Source: Symsagittifera roscoffensis
Lineage: Eukaryota > Xenacoelomorpha > Acoela > Convolutidae
NCBI RefSeq assembly: GCF_963678635.1
Contig: NC_087067.1
Coordinates: 40,384,379-40,448,378, forward strand
DNA length: 64,000 nt
Reading direction: 5' to 3'
Every line of letters begins with the position of its first letter. The stretch's first letter is position 1. Both the position numbers and the translations under genes were made by a program. Below, piece by piece: positions 22,252 through 35,110 of the stretch. The notes beneath the pieces were generated by a model. The model saw only the letters and a program-made list of their open reading frames with translations, did not search any database and was not told the origin of the DNA.

Positions 22252-23223
22252 ATGGCTCCAACGAAGCCAACTTTACAACAGCTACTCAATCAATGGAGAC
22301 GCCGCTACAGTACTTTCGAGGAGGTTGAGGAAGAAGTAACGAGGCAAATAGCCAACTCAAGCAAAATCGAGTACGTTAAACTCAGTTTTGAGGAGATAAT
22401 CACTTGTTTTGATCTGCTTGATACGCTCACAGACGACTTAGCCGCGTTTTCTACTCAGGAAGCACAAGACTGCCTCAACACTGCTTCAACGCTACGAAAA
22501 CGAAAGTGCGACCTACTAATCAATGTTAGAAAATACGAAAAGGTCTTAACAAACGATGGTTCAGTTTCCACAAGATTAAAAAGCTCAATTAGAGTGCAAG
22601 GCACATCTGCAACAGCCAGTGTACCAGTAAGAAGCTCAAATACTACTGAAAACTTGGCCAACAACTTCATCAGTACTACGGCTGCCGACTTCTCAACTTA
22701 CACATCCACCGACGGCTTGAGTACATTCGATTTAGACGCTCCCCAACGCTACAGTTTCCCACCTCTACCGGGAACCAACAGAGCTATAGATCAGACAACC
22801 AAGGGTGTCATCACTACTTCTACAACTGATTTCAGATCAGTCTCACCGTCTGCAAACCCGTGTACTTTCAACTTTCGAGCTCCTCTACGATACAACTTCT
22901 CGCCTCCACCAGTTTCCAATGAAAATCACATTTGGAACGACAACTCAAGACATGAAGCCCAGATGTCAACTGGCAATAACCGATATGGTCTGCTAACAAC
23001 TTCAATTGCAAATAGTCCTGCTACTACATCTGAACAGTTCGTTACCAACCACTTCAACTACCATCATAGGACTATCCTACAATCACACGAACAACAACGC
23101 AACAGCCTTTTCGATAATGAAGAAAGACAAGTCACCAAACACACTACCAGTCATCCGACCACTGCCATCAACTACAGTTTGAAAGAATTCAAATTACCAG
23201 ATATAAAACTACCAAAAGTTTGA
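22252..23223 (+). pseudogene. gag: BEL/Pao Gag, N-terminal part
   Basis: The 323-residue frame opens with MAPTKPTLQQLLNQWRRR, then has a charged helical region to about residue 120 and a long Ser/Thr/Asn-rich low-complexity region. It ends with LKEFKLPDIKLPK, which leads into the conserved BEL Gag domain (DUF1759 type, LPKFDG pattern). The frame breaks exactly there: GTT TGA is reached, and the conserved continuation is found in a neighbouring frame for about 30 codons. Gag forms the particle and packages element RNA. The start is the first ATG of the frame, and upstream is non-coding. Confidence 0.8.
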
Positions 23224-23897
23224 CGGCAGCCCACTGGAGCGGAACAACTGGTTCGAACTCTTCCAGACTGCGATTGGCAACAACCCACGCCTAAGCCCGG
23301 TTGAAAAAATAACTTTACTTGCAGTCATTATGCACTGATAATGCTAAATCTTTAAAAGAGAGCTACGGAATCAATTGTTCTCAGTATGAACACGCAATAC
23401 TTAAATTAGTGCGTAGATACGGTAACCCAAAATATGTGGTGTCAGCGTTCATCAAGGAACTTGAAAAGTTTGACAAATTGATACTAAGCGAACCACAGGG
23501 GTTTATAAGATACGCTGCTTTCCTACGGAAACTAATCCACAACTTCGAACTCAACGGCTACACCGCTGATCTAAATTCTAGTAACCTGACCCGACTTGCT
23601 CGATCAAAACTCCCAGTAAATCTACTAATGAAGTGGGAAGAACACTGCGTGCTGCACGATCTCGATTATGCTACACTCAAAGACTTGACACAGTACCTCA
23701 ATAACTACTCGCAATTATGCGAGAACCTGGACATAGAGCCGTCGACTCCAAACCAAGCGGGACGAAATCGCCACACCTATGAAGCAACAACAACCCGACA
23801 CCCGACCCAACCAATTTACTTCTATGTCCAGGCAAAACTACGACAAATCTTTAGGCATATCAGCAAGACCAACAACTTTAACATGTCCAATAGATAA
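23224..23897 (+). pseudogene. gag: BEL/Pao Gag, central conserved domain, frameshifted
   Basis: Across 23224-23310 a shifted frame holds the tryptophan-containing WFELFQTAIG core of the DUF1759-type domain. From 23319 a further frame continues with LCTDNAKSLKESYGIN and the helical LLMKWEEHCVLHDLDYATLKDL region. The original frame resumes near 23779. Two small indels, each disrupting an otherwise recognisable domain, explain the pattern. Confidence 0.75.
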
Positions 23898-25224
23898 CCA
23901 AGTTCACTACGTTGGAAAATGTCCGGACTTTTTGAAATTTCCCGTAGATCAACTGGCAGAGCTGGTGAAGCAACATAAGCTGTGCTTCAACTGCTTAGGC
24001 CAACACAGATTTAGTGAATGCACATGGTCTAAGCGATGTTTCATCAACAACTGCGGAGGGAAACACCATTCAACTCTACACATCGACAAAAAACCGTTTC
24101 AAACGCACAACCAAAAATCAAATATCGTGCAGCTTGGCACTACAGTAACCAAGCCCTCAGAACAAGCTGAGGATCCAATCCAAAATATGAACAACATCAG
24201 AAATCAGTTACAATTTATGCCGGTAGCACTGTTTAACAATGGCATCGAACTAGATTGCTACGCCATACTCGACAACTGCAGCAGCTGCTCATATATCCTC
24301 AGCAAAACAGCTGAAACACTTCAGTGCAAACCAAGCCAACAACTACAGCTTAGCATACGAGGTGCTTTCAGTAAGGACAAAGTGTCTTCCTCGCTGGTCC
24401 GGCTTAGTATCGGACCACATAACGCTACAAAACCTACTTTCACCCTACAATCAGTCTATTCAGTTGAAGCTCTGAATTTTGACGCTATCGACGCAAAGAA
24501 CCTTAACAAAACGTGCTCACTCTACAATCACCTTCGACATGTCAACTTTTCTGAACTAGGCGACAACACAGTTCAAATTTTGCTTGGCGTAGATGCTTTC
24601 TGGAATATTGCGGAGCGCGATATCAGAAAAGGTCCTACAGGCACCCCCTACGCTGTAAAAAACCTACTAGGTTGGACGATCACTGGCCCACTCAACCAGA
24701 AATCTAATAGTTCCGGATCAAATTCACACTCAACTAACTTCATTGACTTAAATGATCAAGAAGGCGCTAATCTCACTGAATTAGTGGAAAATTTCTGGAA
24801 AGTGGAAGGATCAGGCTTCGAGGAAGATAACAAAGCTACATACTCTGATAAAAACAAACGACAACTAAGATTTATGGAAAAAAGTATTGAGCACGATGGA
24901 GATCGCTACAAAATAAATCTACTCTGGAAAAACGAAATAAAATTGCCAAACAATTATCCGGTAGCTAAAGCTCAACTGCTATCGCTACAAAAATGGCTCA
25001 GAAAAGACCCTGAAACCAAGCAGTTCAATGAGAAATCGCTTAATACCGACCTGGAAAATAACTACGTCAAGCCCGTTACTTTCCAATACCCACAACCTGA
25101 ATTACTTTGGTACCTCCCACATCACCCTGTAACTAATCCAAACAAGCCCGGAAAGGTACGCAGAGTGGCCAACGCTGCCTCAACCTACAAGGGCGTCTTG
25201 CTGAAACTGGACCTGACCTCCTGA
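23779..25224 (+). pseudogene. pol: BEL/Pao zinc knuckles, aspartic protease and RT N-terminus
   Basis: Residues about 45-105 hold cysteine/histidine knuckles (CFNCLGQHRFSECTW, then CFINNCGGKHHSTLH), the nucleocapsid-like part. A retropepsin-like region follows with CYAILDNCSSCSYIL near residue 165. The usual D-(S/T)-G triad is here D-N-C, so the catalytic Asp is present but the glycine is replaced. Next comes the Pao-typical LGVDAFWNI and LLGWTITGP protease C-terminus, then the linker leading to RT (PHHPVTNPNKPGKVRRVANA). The frame ends at TGA (25222-25224), just past the KLDLTS stretch in the RT palm. Confidence 0.85.
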
Positions 25225-26793
25225 ACAACATGTTTGGACTTCTACTACAATTCTGGGAAAAACCTGTGGCTGTATCGGTGGATATTGAAGGTATGTTTAT
25301 GCAAATAGGTATTAAAGACGAAGATCAAAATGCGCTTCGCTTCCTTTGGCCTACTAAAAAGGTATCAAACAATACCAATGCACGCGACTTATCTTTGGTG
25401 CAAAATGCTCACCATCCATTGCCATCTTGGCGCTTCATCAAACAGCTGCCTATTACTGCGTAACCAAACCCATTATTGCTCAACTGCTTCACAAAAGCTT
25501 TTACATGGACGACTTTGTTCACTCGTTCAACACGACACTAGAGACTCTACTACGCAACTAAAATCCTCCCTAAGACAGGGGGGATTCAACCTACTTAAGT
25601 TCGTATCTAACACTAATGACTCGATCTACTCCATTGATGGAGGCGAAGTTTCTACTAATGCTACAGTGCATCGTGTTCTGGGTGTCAAATGGGACACAAC
25701 TGACGATACGATATTTGTGCAACCAACAACCAAGCTAAAAAACACTACATCATCTACACTCCGAACAGTTCTCTCTACAGTAGCAAGGGTTTTCGACCCC
25801 TTAGGCATCCTAGCGTCGTTTGTCATAAAACTCAAAATTCTTCTGCAAAACTTGTGGAAGTCTGGTATCTCTTGGGACAAAACCGGGCCCAGTGACTTTG
25901 TTCCGATAATTGACAAATGGGTTGACCAATGCAAACAAGTACCCCCTGTTAGACTGCCGCGCTTACTTGGTCCACAGCTGTCACCTAGTGATATACAGCT
26001 TCATGTTTTCTGCGACGCGTCGCAAGACGCAATGGCTACGTGCATCTACTTCCGAACTGCTTGTAGCTCTGGCATACACGCTACTTTCTTGATTGGCAGA
26101 ACAAAGGTAGCACCACTGAACCGAGAGAGCATTCCTAAACTGGGATTACAAGCCGCCCTTATGGGTGCTCGGCTATGCAAAATCGCTACCGATGAAATGC
26201 GATTAAAGCCCCACTCCACTCACTTTTGGACGGATAGCACCACTGTTTTGTCCTGGATTGCTTCACCTGGTAAACTGAAAACTTACTGCGCAAAAAGAGT
26301 TGGTGAAATAATTACTTTATGCAAAGCCGAACAATGGAAACACATCCCTGGTAGACTCAACCCAGCAGACAGTGCTACACGGGGAATTGAACTTAAAGAC
26401 GTAGCAAAGCTCTGGTTGGATGCACCACAATTTTTACTCAACAATGAGCCTATTTGGGGGACCAACGAAATAATGGAACAAAGTAATGCTACAACGGTTA
26501 GCCCCTCAACTACACCCTTAATCGATTCTTCCAGGTGTTCAGATTGGTTTCGATTAGTTCGGGTCACAGCTCGCGTTATAGTTTTTGTCGATACACTTAA
26601 GGGAAACGGTAAACCTTCTACCACTATGGAAGAACTAGAAAAAGCTAAGCTCCTCCTTTATCAACAGTCCCAGCAAGAAACCTTTGGTGACACCTACAAT
26701 CAACTACGAACCAAGCAACAAGTTGAAAACAAAGACAAACTGCAACAGCTGTCACCTTTTCTCGACAAAGATGTTATTCGCGCGCGAGGATGA
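25225..26793 (+). pseudogene. pol: BEL/Pao reverse transcriptase and RNase H
   Basis: The RT motif A region VSVDIEGMFMQIGI lies in frame 25230-25463. The FYMDDF active-site box sits at about 25499-25516 in another frame. The long frame 25330-26793 is shifted at its start and becomes authentic by about 25550. It then carries the RT thumb (RVLGVKWDTTDD, RVFDPLGILASF) and an RNase H-like domain with VFCDASQDAMATCIYF and HFWTDSTTVLSWI. The metal-binding D residues are visible. RT copies element RNA into DNA and RNase H removes the RNA strand. It ends at an in-frame TGA (26791-26793), after which the same frame continues into integrase; a CGA-to-TGA change would explain it. Confidence 0.85.
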
Positions 26794-27720
26794 CTACGAA
26801 ACTCACCTTTACCGGACGCAACAAAGCATCCAATAATTCTTAACGCAAAGGACCCAATTGTGCGCATGATGATCAAGAGCGCTCATCGCCGCTGCATGCA
26901 CCACGGCACTGAGTACATTCGCAACTACCTGCAACAAAGTTTTGTCATCATTGGGCTCCGAAAAACACTCAGACAGATAAGACACAACTGCTTTCTCTGC
27001 AGAAGATTCCAAGGCAAAGGGCTACATCCACTCATGGCCGACTTGCCGCCAACTCGTTTCGACGATCCGTCTGACGACCCATTTCCGTTCAAAAACACAG
27101 GAATTGACTATATCGGGCCATTCTAAATAGCAACAAAGGATACAACTGAAAAAAGCTACATTTGCCTCTTCACATGCCTCTCTACTCGCGCGGTTCACCT
27201 GGAATCGACAGACAACCGTACTACGAACAACTGTATAACGGCAATTAGACGTTTCGTTGCTAGGAGAGGCACACCTAAGCTTTTAATCTCTGACAACGCT
27301 ACTTACTTCGTCGGCGCGCGTAAACAACTACGCTCAGAATCAATCAACTTCAACGAAACCACCCTAACTGAAACGCTACAAATCCACAATGTTGAATGGC
27401 GCCTAAATCCTCCGGCTGCCCCCCATTTTGGCGGCGTGTGGGAGCGACTCAACTCATTGATAAAACGAGCATTCTTACTAAATCTCGGTTCTGATCGACT
27501 ATCAAGAGATCTATTTGCTACTATTGTAGCCAAGACCGAGGCAATCCTCAACTCACGTCCGTTAACTCATGTCAGTAGCGACCTTGACGACGACCTTCCA
27601 CTGACACCCAACCACTTCTTAATGGGTTGTCCATTCGTCTACGCCCAGCAGCAGCCTTCTACGAAGCATCTACCAGTAAACTGTCCACAAGTCCTGGAAG
27701 CGAGCAAAAGATAGACTTGA
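26794..27720 (+). pseudogene. int: BEL/Pao integrase
   Basis: One frame contains the zinc-binding N-terminus (H..H, then CFLCRRF), the catalytic core with GIDYIGPF, LISDNATYF and GGVWERL (D, D, E triad), and the conserved C-terminal RPLTHVSSDLDDD and LTPNHFLMG found in BEL/Pao elements. An in-frame TAA at 27124-27126 follows the first catalytic block. The end of the protein runs into the assembly gap at 27738. Integrase inserts the cDNA into host chromosomes. Confidence 0.9.
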
Positions 27721-27737
27721 CAGCTTCTGGAGGTGTC

Positions 27738-27937
27738 NNNNNNNNNNNNNNNNNNNNNNNNNNNNNNNNNNNNNNNNNNNNNNNNNNNNNNNNNNNNNNN
27801 NNNNNNNNNNNNNNNNNNNNNNNNNNNNNNNNNNNNNNNNNNNNNNNNNNNNNNNNNNNNNNNNNNNNNNNNNNNNNNNNNNNNNNNNNNNNNNNNNNNN
27901 NNNNNNNNNNNNNNNNNNNNNNNNNNNNNNNNNNNNN
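27738..27937. other. Assembly gap (200 N)
   Basis: Two hundred consecutive N. Two ORFs spanning it are artefacts of translating N. Confidence 0.99.
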
Positions 27938-27984
27938 CTCCTAAGTCTAGCACTATTCTTATAGTCGACATCATCGAAGTATAA

Positions 27985-28880
27985 AAATTATATTGTAAAA
28001 CTATCCTCCTTCAACTTAATTAAAGTCTTTTGCCACAAACTAAGCAACAAAAGAAATAATTTCACCAAAAAATCCATACTTCAAAATAAAATGTTATCTG
28101 ATGCCTCGAAGTTTTTGTCTTTTCTTTGCTAGCAAATTCCCAATTTAATGTTTTGCTTGAGAATCAATTTTTTGCTCGCCAGTCAGTTTCTGTTAAACCC
28201 TTCATGTCATTTTTGATTAATTTTTGAGTGTTTTTCTCAAAAAATATTTCATCACTCTCTGTTTGTTGCTCAACACTTTCTACATTTGTTTTTCAAAATA
28301 TAACTCATATTTGACAAAACTAAAGTTTCTAGACGTTTTCTTTTTTTGTTTTTCTACTATCTCAATTCGATTTAGCTAAATTTTATTTTATTTGATGCGC
28401 GTAAGAAAATTTCCTCTTGAGGATCTTTGTCAGCTTTTTTAAATCAAACGTTCTAAAAAAAGTATTCTCTACGCATCAAAAAGTTTAACAAAATCAGATT
28501 GTTTTTACTTCCATCCATGCATTAAACAGACGTTCTTGATATTGGCAGCCATAATAAATCCAATGTTTTAAGTTGAATTCGCATCAAAAACTTGTTTCAA
28601 AACATTGGATTAATTTTTTAACTACATTTTTTCCATCTTTCAGAAATCTTGGGGGTAAAAAGAGCAGCTTTTTGAATTTTTTCAGTTTCGTTTATATTTT
28701 CTTAAAATTATGAAAAAAACTCTCTCATGCTCCAACAGAGTCTCAAATCTAAGAAACTCATGCAATGAATGTTTCCAAGTTACCTCTCGTCTTCTTGAAA
28801 AATAAACTTACCCATTCAGAAAATTTTCATGCAAAATCTAGACAAATCCAAGACCATTTATTGTCAATAAGCTCTAAACT
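27985..28880. other. Non-coding after BEL/Pao
   Basis: AT-rich, no frame. A small inverted repeat (AATCCAATGTTTT at 28557, mirrored at about 28597) is present. It may hold decayed RT sequence of the - strand Copia-like copy that starts near 28.9 kb, but I see no motif. Confidence 0.4.
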
Positions 28881-29520
28881 AGCTGTCTGAGCTGTGTTTC
28901 AAGTCCAAGTTGCCCTGGTTTAACAATCTTTTGTAAAAAATCTTTTTTGCTTTGTTCGACACACAAGTTTCACAATTGTTCACTGAAAACCACTTGTCTC
29001 CATTTGTTCAACACATTTCTCTACAGGATCTAGACTTTTATCCTGGTTATGGCCAATGCAACGAAGCGTACATTTTAATGGGCTAACCCTATAATGTTCA
29101 TCTTATCTACAAACTTGTCCCACAAAAAGAGATCACCATCCTCTAATTTTGGACATTTTGATCCCGTTCCTTGACAAATATACACACTCACAGGAAAATC
29201 AATAACAGTCCTGCCTTTTTCAAAATCGATACACGATTAATTTAATTGAATTCTCATGATCGTATAAAAAAATTCATCTGCGCATTTATCTCGAATTCAC
29301 ACTTTTTCACCCACCTCACCATTCTTTTTCAGTTTTGACTCAGAGGCACGTTTATTGCTAGCCGATCTTTCAAATTTCTCATTTCGCCTTAGAAAAAGGA
29401 CTCGATCTTTTACCATTTTTTTGGCGGCAATATGATAAATCATCGCCGTGAGGCAATCCACTTGAAAAACTAAATTGAGACTCTGTTTCAGCTGCCTGGT
29501 TCTGTTGTTATTGTTTTGTT

Positions 29521-29733
29521 CTACCATTGATTTTTGTCCATGCTCAGCAAAAAAGGCAAGATACCCAATCTCTTATTTGAATTTCCTTGCATTGTCTTCA
29601 CTTTCTCGTCCGCTGCCTGAATTTTTTCTGCTTTTTCATCAATTTTGTCTGATGACATTAAGAACAAACTCAATTTCCGCATGTCAAAAGCATGCGTTTT
29701 TTCATTGAATTGTCTCTCAACATCAAAATTCAC
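29521..29733 (-). pseudogene. Copia-like Gag region, copy A
   Basis: A 70-codon - strand frame aligns by eye with 35753-35947 and, after frameshifts, with 33330-33560. Shared points are MRKLSLFLMS / FVLIVIGK, then a charged KIQAADEKVKT / KIVKTKPEK segment, then a region where a CCHC knuckle would be expected but cysteines are lost. Only position and mutual similarity support this. Confidence 0.3.
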
Positions 29734-29884
29734 AAGAACTTTTTATCAAATTGTCTAAATTTTCCTCATCTCTAATAATCTTTGCAATAGTAGACCAAGT
29801 TTCAAAATGTTTCGGAAGCTCTTTCAGAAAATTTGTTTATTTTTGTCGTGTTTTTTCACTTGCTCTAATTTTTACGGTTTCGCC

Positions 29885-29886
<2 letters not shown>

Positions 29887-29929
<43 letters not shown>

Positions 29930-29972
29930 AAGAAAGAGAGAGAAAGAGAGAGAGAGAGGGAGAGAAAAAGAG
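29887..29972. repeat. (GA)n microsatellite, imperfect
   Basis: AGAGAG run of about 45 bases, continuing as interrupted GAAAGAGAGAG to 29972. The ORFs over it on both strands are repeat artefacts. Confidence 0.95.
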
Positions 29973-30499
29973 ACTCGAATACGCTGTTTCCTAGGTTCAG
30001 TGATCAAGTTTTGAAATCTGAGTCTTTCAGAAATCTTAAACCTCTTCCTTTTTGCTACCATTGCCCTTATAAGGTACGAAAAACAAAATTGCTCAGATGA
30101 GCAACGTTTTTTTGAGAAAAACCTTCTTCCTCTATCAATGCATGTTTTAAACAATTATTTTATTCGGTCTTACAATTTGCATAAAATTTCATTTTCCAAA
30201 AAAAACACGCCTCAAACTGCTCTTCAAAATTAGAAAAAATTGTCCTTTTTTTTCGAAAAAACTATAAATCACATTTTTAACACTTTTGTTCTGATCTTGT
30301 TTCCTAGTTTTTAACCAAATTTTGAATTGGGTTAGACTCAAATTAAAATTCAAAAAATTCTGTTCTGCCTGAGAAAAAATGAAAATTCTTCTTTTCTTTC
30401 AAATTAAGTGAGTTTCACAATTACTTAAAATCCCTTTTTTAAGATATTTTGGAATGAACAATTTTGCCCTCATATGTAACTATTCAAGTAAACTTGATT

Positions 30500-31620
30500 A
30501 ACAAATTTTGATTCAGAGCCTTACAGTCAGAGTACTGAATGATACATCAGCGTTTTTAAAAAAAAACCCAATCTCCGTTCTCGGAAACTTTACGAAATGT
30601 TTTAAGTTAGCACCACTTAATTGCTTTTTTCTGGGGTATCAGTTTCTTTGTTTCGAGGCAAAGCTCTCCTCTTAGAAATTTTAGCCATCTTTGAACAACT
30701 GCCTACAAAAAATATCACCTGGTAGTAGAAACAGATGAAACCTTTAAATTTTACAATTTTTAAATGTAATTTATCTGTTTGCTTCGTTTATTTAAGCGCT
30801 GTGACGAGTCATTGCCCCATCGTGCAACTTTGACACCTCTACTTCTGTTTCTTCTCTCTGTAGCTAATGATTCGACTCAAAACCCTGACGTATCTTCTCT
30901 GCTCACTTCAATTGAAGTTACGCGGCTTCTAACGTCAGATCTGTCTATCACTAAGAGTTGTGATGCACAGCTTCTATCTTACCAATTGTCTATCTGATCT
31001 TTTGTCTGTCTTCAGGTAGTGTTGAGCTGCTTCTATTCGTGCTTAGACATCTGGGCCCAAGTTTTGTTGATGATGCAATGATTAGGGGTTGGTTAAAAGG
31101 GAGTGAAAAAATGAGAATTGAATGATAGTCCCAGTAGTAGTTCAGATCAATTTTAAACTGTAAAGAACCGCAAAAAATTGATCGTATCGGTGACTTTACG
31201 TCATATTTTATTAATTAAATCAAGAAAAAAACAGCAAGTGATTTTTTGGCTGAGCTGAAAAAAAACTCAGGCACAGATCAGTCACGAAAGATCAACAACA
31301 CGCGGGCCCCCTTTTATTTTGAAACATGTTTGAAGACATGTCACTGATTTCCAGTGACCAATAGACACCATTTTCTGCTCCTAGCTAGTAAAAAAATCGA
31401 CCTCGTAACAATATAACTATTTTATACTTACACTAGTGTTTGCCAAACTATAGTTAAACTAATGAACTAAAAAAAACTTAAAATGTATCCTCCAGATTTC
31501 TCAAGACTGTTATGTGTTTTGGTCTGAGTTCATGAAAACGAAACTTTCCCCCGATCATAGTCTTTTCCCAATAACTGTCCCACTTCATAAGATCTCAAGT
31601 CGTTTTCCGTGTCTGTACTT
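30500..31620. repeat. Duplicated block, copy 1
   Basis: By-eye homology to 36540-37460: GAGCCTTACAG..GTACTGAATGATACATCAGC versus AAGCTGGCGGT..GCACTGAATAATCCATCAGC; a shared AAGCGCT..GAC.....CCCCATCGTGCAACTTT / AATGCACCTTCGTGCAACTTT stretch; and CCTCCAGATTTCTCA / CCTTCAGATCTCACA. It probably represents LTR or untranslated regions of the Copia-like family. The ORF 30779-30997 lies in it and has no protein support. Confidence 0.5.
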
Positions 31621-34529
31621 GTTGACATACCTCAGCCATGCAATTAAAAACTAGGAACTGTTTCGAGAATTGTTTCATAAGAAAATTGAGCATTCGCAAT
31701 TGATTTTCTTTGATGCGACCACAAATCAGCTGCAGTTTTTTTCCCTCGCACATCAATTTATACATAAAATTAAAGAAAACGGTTCATTCAAGTTCTTACA
31801 GTCATCTTGATGAAAAAAAAGTAACCTTTTTCTTACAGAAACTTTGAAGTAAGAGATCTTCACCGTTCTCTTGTAATTTTTATATTTTTGGAACAACAAT
31901 AAAAAAAATCAAAACTTTTGAGTTCTTTTGTGAACATTTGGAGCATTGAAAATTTTAAGGGCTGCGCTTATATCTGTAGATTTTTGTTTGTTTAGAAAGT
32001 TACAATAAGCAAAGAGAAACGCCATTAGTAGTGAACTTTTTCTGGTTTAACAGAATTAGGCAAAATTTCAATGTTTTTTATCCTACATGAATATACTGCT
32101 ATTCATAGTAATAATTAAGGGTAGATCTGGGTAGTTGTCTCGAGAGGTCGGCTTTTTTCAGTCAAAGCGTGCGTATGTTTTGTGGTAAAGTTTTGAGTAC
32201 TTCTTCGAAAAAAAAATACTTCTTCGAAAAAAATTTTTTTTCGTCACTAACGTTTTTACACGAAAGTTATTATCCGATAATCCCTCAAAAATATTTTTTT
32301 CCATGTCTTTTAAGCTTTTTGCGGAGCTAAATCACTTCCAATTGAGGGGTACACATTCAGAAGTTTTCATACAACTCATACTCAAATTCATATGTAATTT
32401 TGCTCATAACAGAGTGTAAACACATGTTTTTGAGATTGGTAGCCATAAAAAGTGCAATAAAAGTCAAATTAATTCCTTGTAATTTTGCCTCAGAAATCAT
32501 AATTTGACCAATGTTCTCTCTTGCATCATCTGAGACTAAAAACTTAAAAATTGCAAAAATTGCTTTTTTGTTACCGCAAACCTTTTTTCCAGAATTTTTT
32601 AAAAATCTATCTAGAAAAACGGTCTACAAAACTTACAGCATACCTATGACCAACTACTGCTTTTGATTCAAATGGACCAAAAAAGTCATTGTGAGCTTTA
32701 TCTAGAATCTTAGTTGCATCCAAGTAACAATCTTATGTGACTGGCTTCGTTTTGCTTTGTTGAAATCACATGTTTTACAACTCACCAGATTAAAACTTCT
32801 TAAAATTTATCCTTCAACGTAATCATCTAAACGACTTAAATTTAGGTTGTTGTCATGGATCATCCTTTAAAACTCTGTTTCAACAAAGTAAAAACATAAC
32901 ACACGTTTTTCCCTGTAGAAAGTTTTTCATAAAAAGAGACCATCTTCATGCCTTAATCAATGAAACCGTCCCTTACCTAACGAGCAGCGGCACTTTCATC
33001 AAAAACTATTTCTGCTGCTGGTTTCCGCATTTTTGACTAAATTATCATAATTGTTGGAATTTCAGGAACGTAAAAAACTATCTTTTAGCACAATGATTCT
33101 AAATTTGTTTTTTTCATCTTATCCGAGCCTAAACTCAATGAAGCCTACACTCAAGCCCGTGAAATATTTGACACTAAAATGAAAAGTTTGATCTGCTAAA
33201 TAACTTTTTGAAGTTCTCATTTAACCTATCAAATAAATTTTGACTCGTAATCATAAAACAGGTACCTCCTGGTTGTATGGATGAATGCTCACCCGGATAT
33301 ACTCCTGTTCAAAATATGAAATTAGCCTCTGTTTCATCTGCTAGGTCTTGCTTTTTTCGTTTACTTCTGCATAAACTAGGCAATATGCTTTAAGCTTCCT
33401 GCGCTCATAGCAGTCAAATACCCGCACGTTGTCCTTAGTACCTCTTCTGCTGGTTCAACTATCTTCGCACAGTTTTGAAACGAAATTTCTAATGGCAAAT
33501 TAAAAACAAAGTCCGTTTTTGTTTGTTAAAAGCATGACCTCTTTGTTTATTTGGTGCTCAAAATCACAAGTTACCTAATAACTGCTCTAAATACCAAAAC
33601 TTTCCAAATCTCTGTTAAACTATGTTTTAGCAGACATCTTTTCAAAAGGTTTCTGAATCTCTATAAAAAAATTTGAAAGCAACATGTATGAAACTTGGAC
33701 TTCCATTCACTTGCTCTAAGTTATACCAAAAAACCTCTGATAAAATCAAAAAATCAATCTACTTTCTTCATTCAATTTTTTAACTTTAGGATTAGGTTTC
33801 GCAATCAAGGTCTGCTAAAATAGTTAAAGCTCTTCAATTTAACATCACAAACTTTGCTACTCTTGCACATGAAAGGTCTCAACAACGAAATTGTTTTTTA
33901 TCTAGAGCTTTTAATTCCTTGTACCAGATTTGCAAAAGTTTTTCTCCTAATTCTCTTTTCCTGTAATGTTTCAGCTGTTTGTTATCACTGTCTTCATTCT
34001 GTCTGAAGCTTTGTTGTTGAATTTTTTTAAATCTACTGTCTCAAATAGGAAGTTTTTTAAAAGTAATTTAAACATTGGATACTCAAGTTTGGCTTCAAAA
34101 TAGCAAACTACATCTTTTTTTCCATTTTTTTTTAAATTTGTGACATTTGTTTTTGACATTTATTCGCCTCGAAATTGAATGACTTATTTTCTCACTAATC
34201 ATATTTTTTTTTGACACATTGAAACACAAGTTATGAAGCTGAAAATGAAATTCAAAGTATATATATTTTTTCAAATCTCAGGTTGAACTTGATTTTATGA
34301 ATAAATCATGTATGAGCCTTTTTTTCATGGAAAAACTTTTTTTCGTTAACTGTTTTTTTCTAGATTATCGCCTCCTATCATCACAAGATCTTAGATCATT
34401 TTCTGTTTTTTGTTCTCTGAGAAACATTTCACCCAAAAGTGCAAAAAATAAGAACTGTTTTAAATTTTTACATATTTGGAAAAAGTATCATTAGAATTTG
34501 GGTTAAACTGTTGAAAGGAACATTTTGTT

Positions 34530-35110
34530 GACTGTTGTTTGACAACCTTTAGATTCCTGAGAAAACTGAAGAATACAAACTAACTGATTTTCATATTTCC
34601 GAGTTAAGGCCAATAATTAAGGACGATAAAAATCTGACCAAAAAAAGAAGAGAAAAGTCTCATTGAAGAGATTTGAACCAAGAATCCAGGCGCATCAAGA
34701 AAGCAGGCTTAGGATGCAAAAATTCCACTGTTGCTGGATACGTTAATTTCTTGATTTCAGATTTTTTAAAGCCAAAAATTGGTAATTTTTCTACATGTTA
34801 TGAGTATGCTGAATTGAATCTAAGCTGTCAATAATACTTTCGTATCGTTTCAGTACGCTATTTATCAGTTCAACAAAAAAAATATTGAAAAAATAATGAC
34901 GGAACTTTGGAGTCTTCTTTATTGCGAGTTAATTTGGTTGAAATTCCACACAAAATGCTGGGCCATTATATACAGCATTTCTTCCTTTAATGAAATAACG
35001 AAAAGCAAGCACTCCCGCCATCAACCATGAATTTGGTCTGATTAGACAGATAATGGCAAAAATGCTTCAATTTTTTGTTGGATAACAGAAACCTGCCTTT
35101 CACGCTAATA
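34530..35110. repeat. Second duplicated block, copy 1
   Basis: Homologous by eye to 37550-38110: TGTTGACTGTTGTTTGACAACC versus TGTTGACTGTTGGTTGACGACC, ending with CTTTCACGCTAATAAATTAAGCGGACC versus a reduced GTGAAAGGCGTTGGTCC. In copy 1 about 2.9 kb separates it from the 30.5-31.6 kb block. In the partner copy the separation is only about 90 bases, so one copy has lost the middle. Confidence 0.45.

Larger units (their letters stand above)
22252..27984 (+). mobile_element. BEL/Pao retrotransposon, damaged, LTRs not found
   Basis: Domain order Gag, zinc knuckles, aspartic protease, RT, RNase H, integrase, with Pao-specific sequence features, is spread over 5.5 kb on the + strand. Most of it shares one frame, with local shifts (about 23223-23780, 25224-25330 and further shifts up to about 25550) and in-frame stops (26791-26793, 27124-27126). 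The 3' end of the integrase runs into a 200-base gap. The BEL/Pao family is known only from animals, which helps place the genome. Confidence 0.92.

Noticed and set aside
27627-27984. ORFs across the N run on both strands
   Set aside because: Produced by translating unknown bases; 27738-27937 is an assembly gap.
29751-30154. ORFs through the GA microsatellite, both strands
   Set aside because: Arg-Glu and Ser-Leu repeats come from the AGAG tract; no other protein signal.
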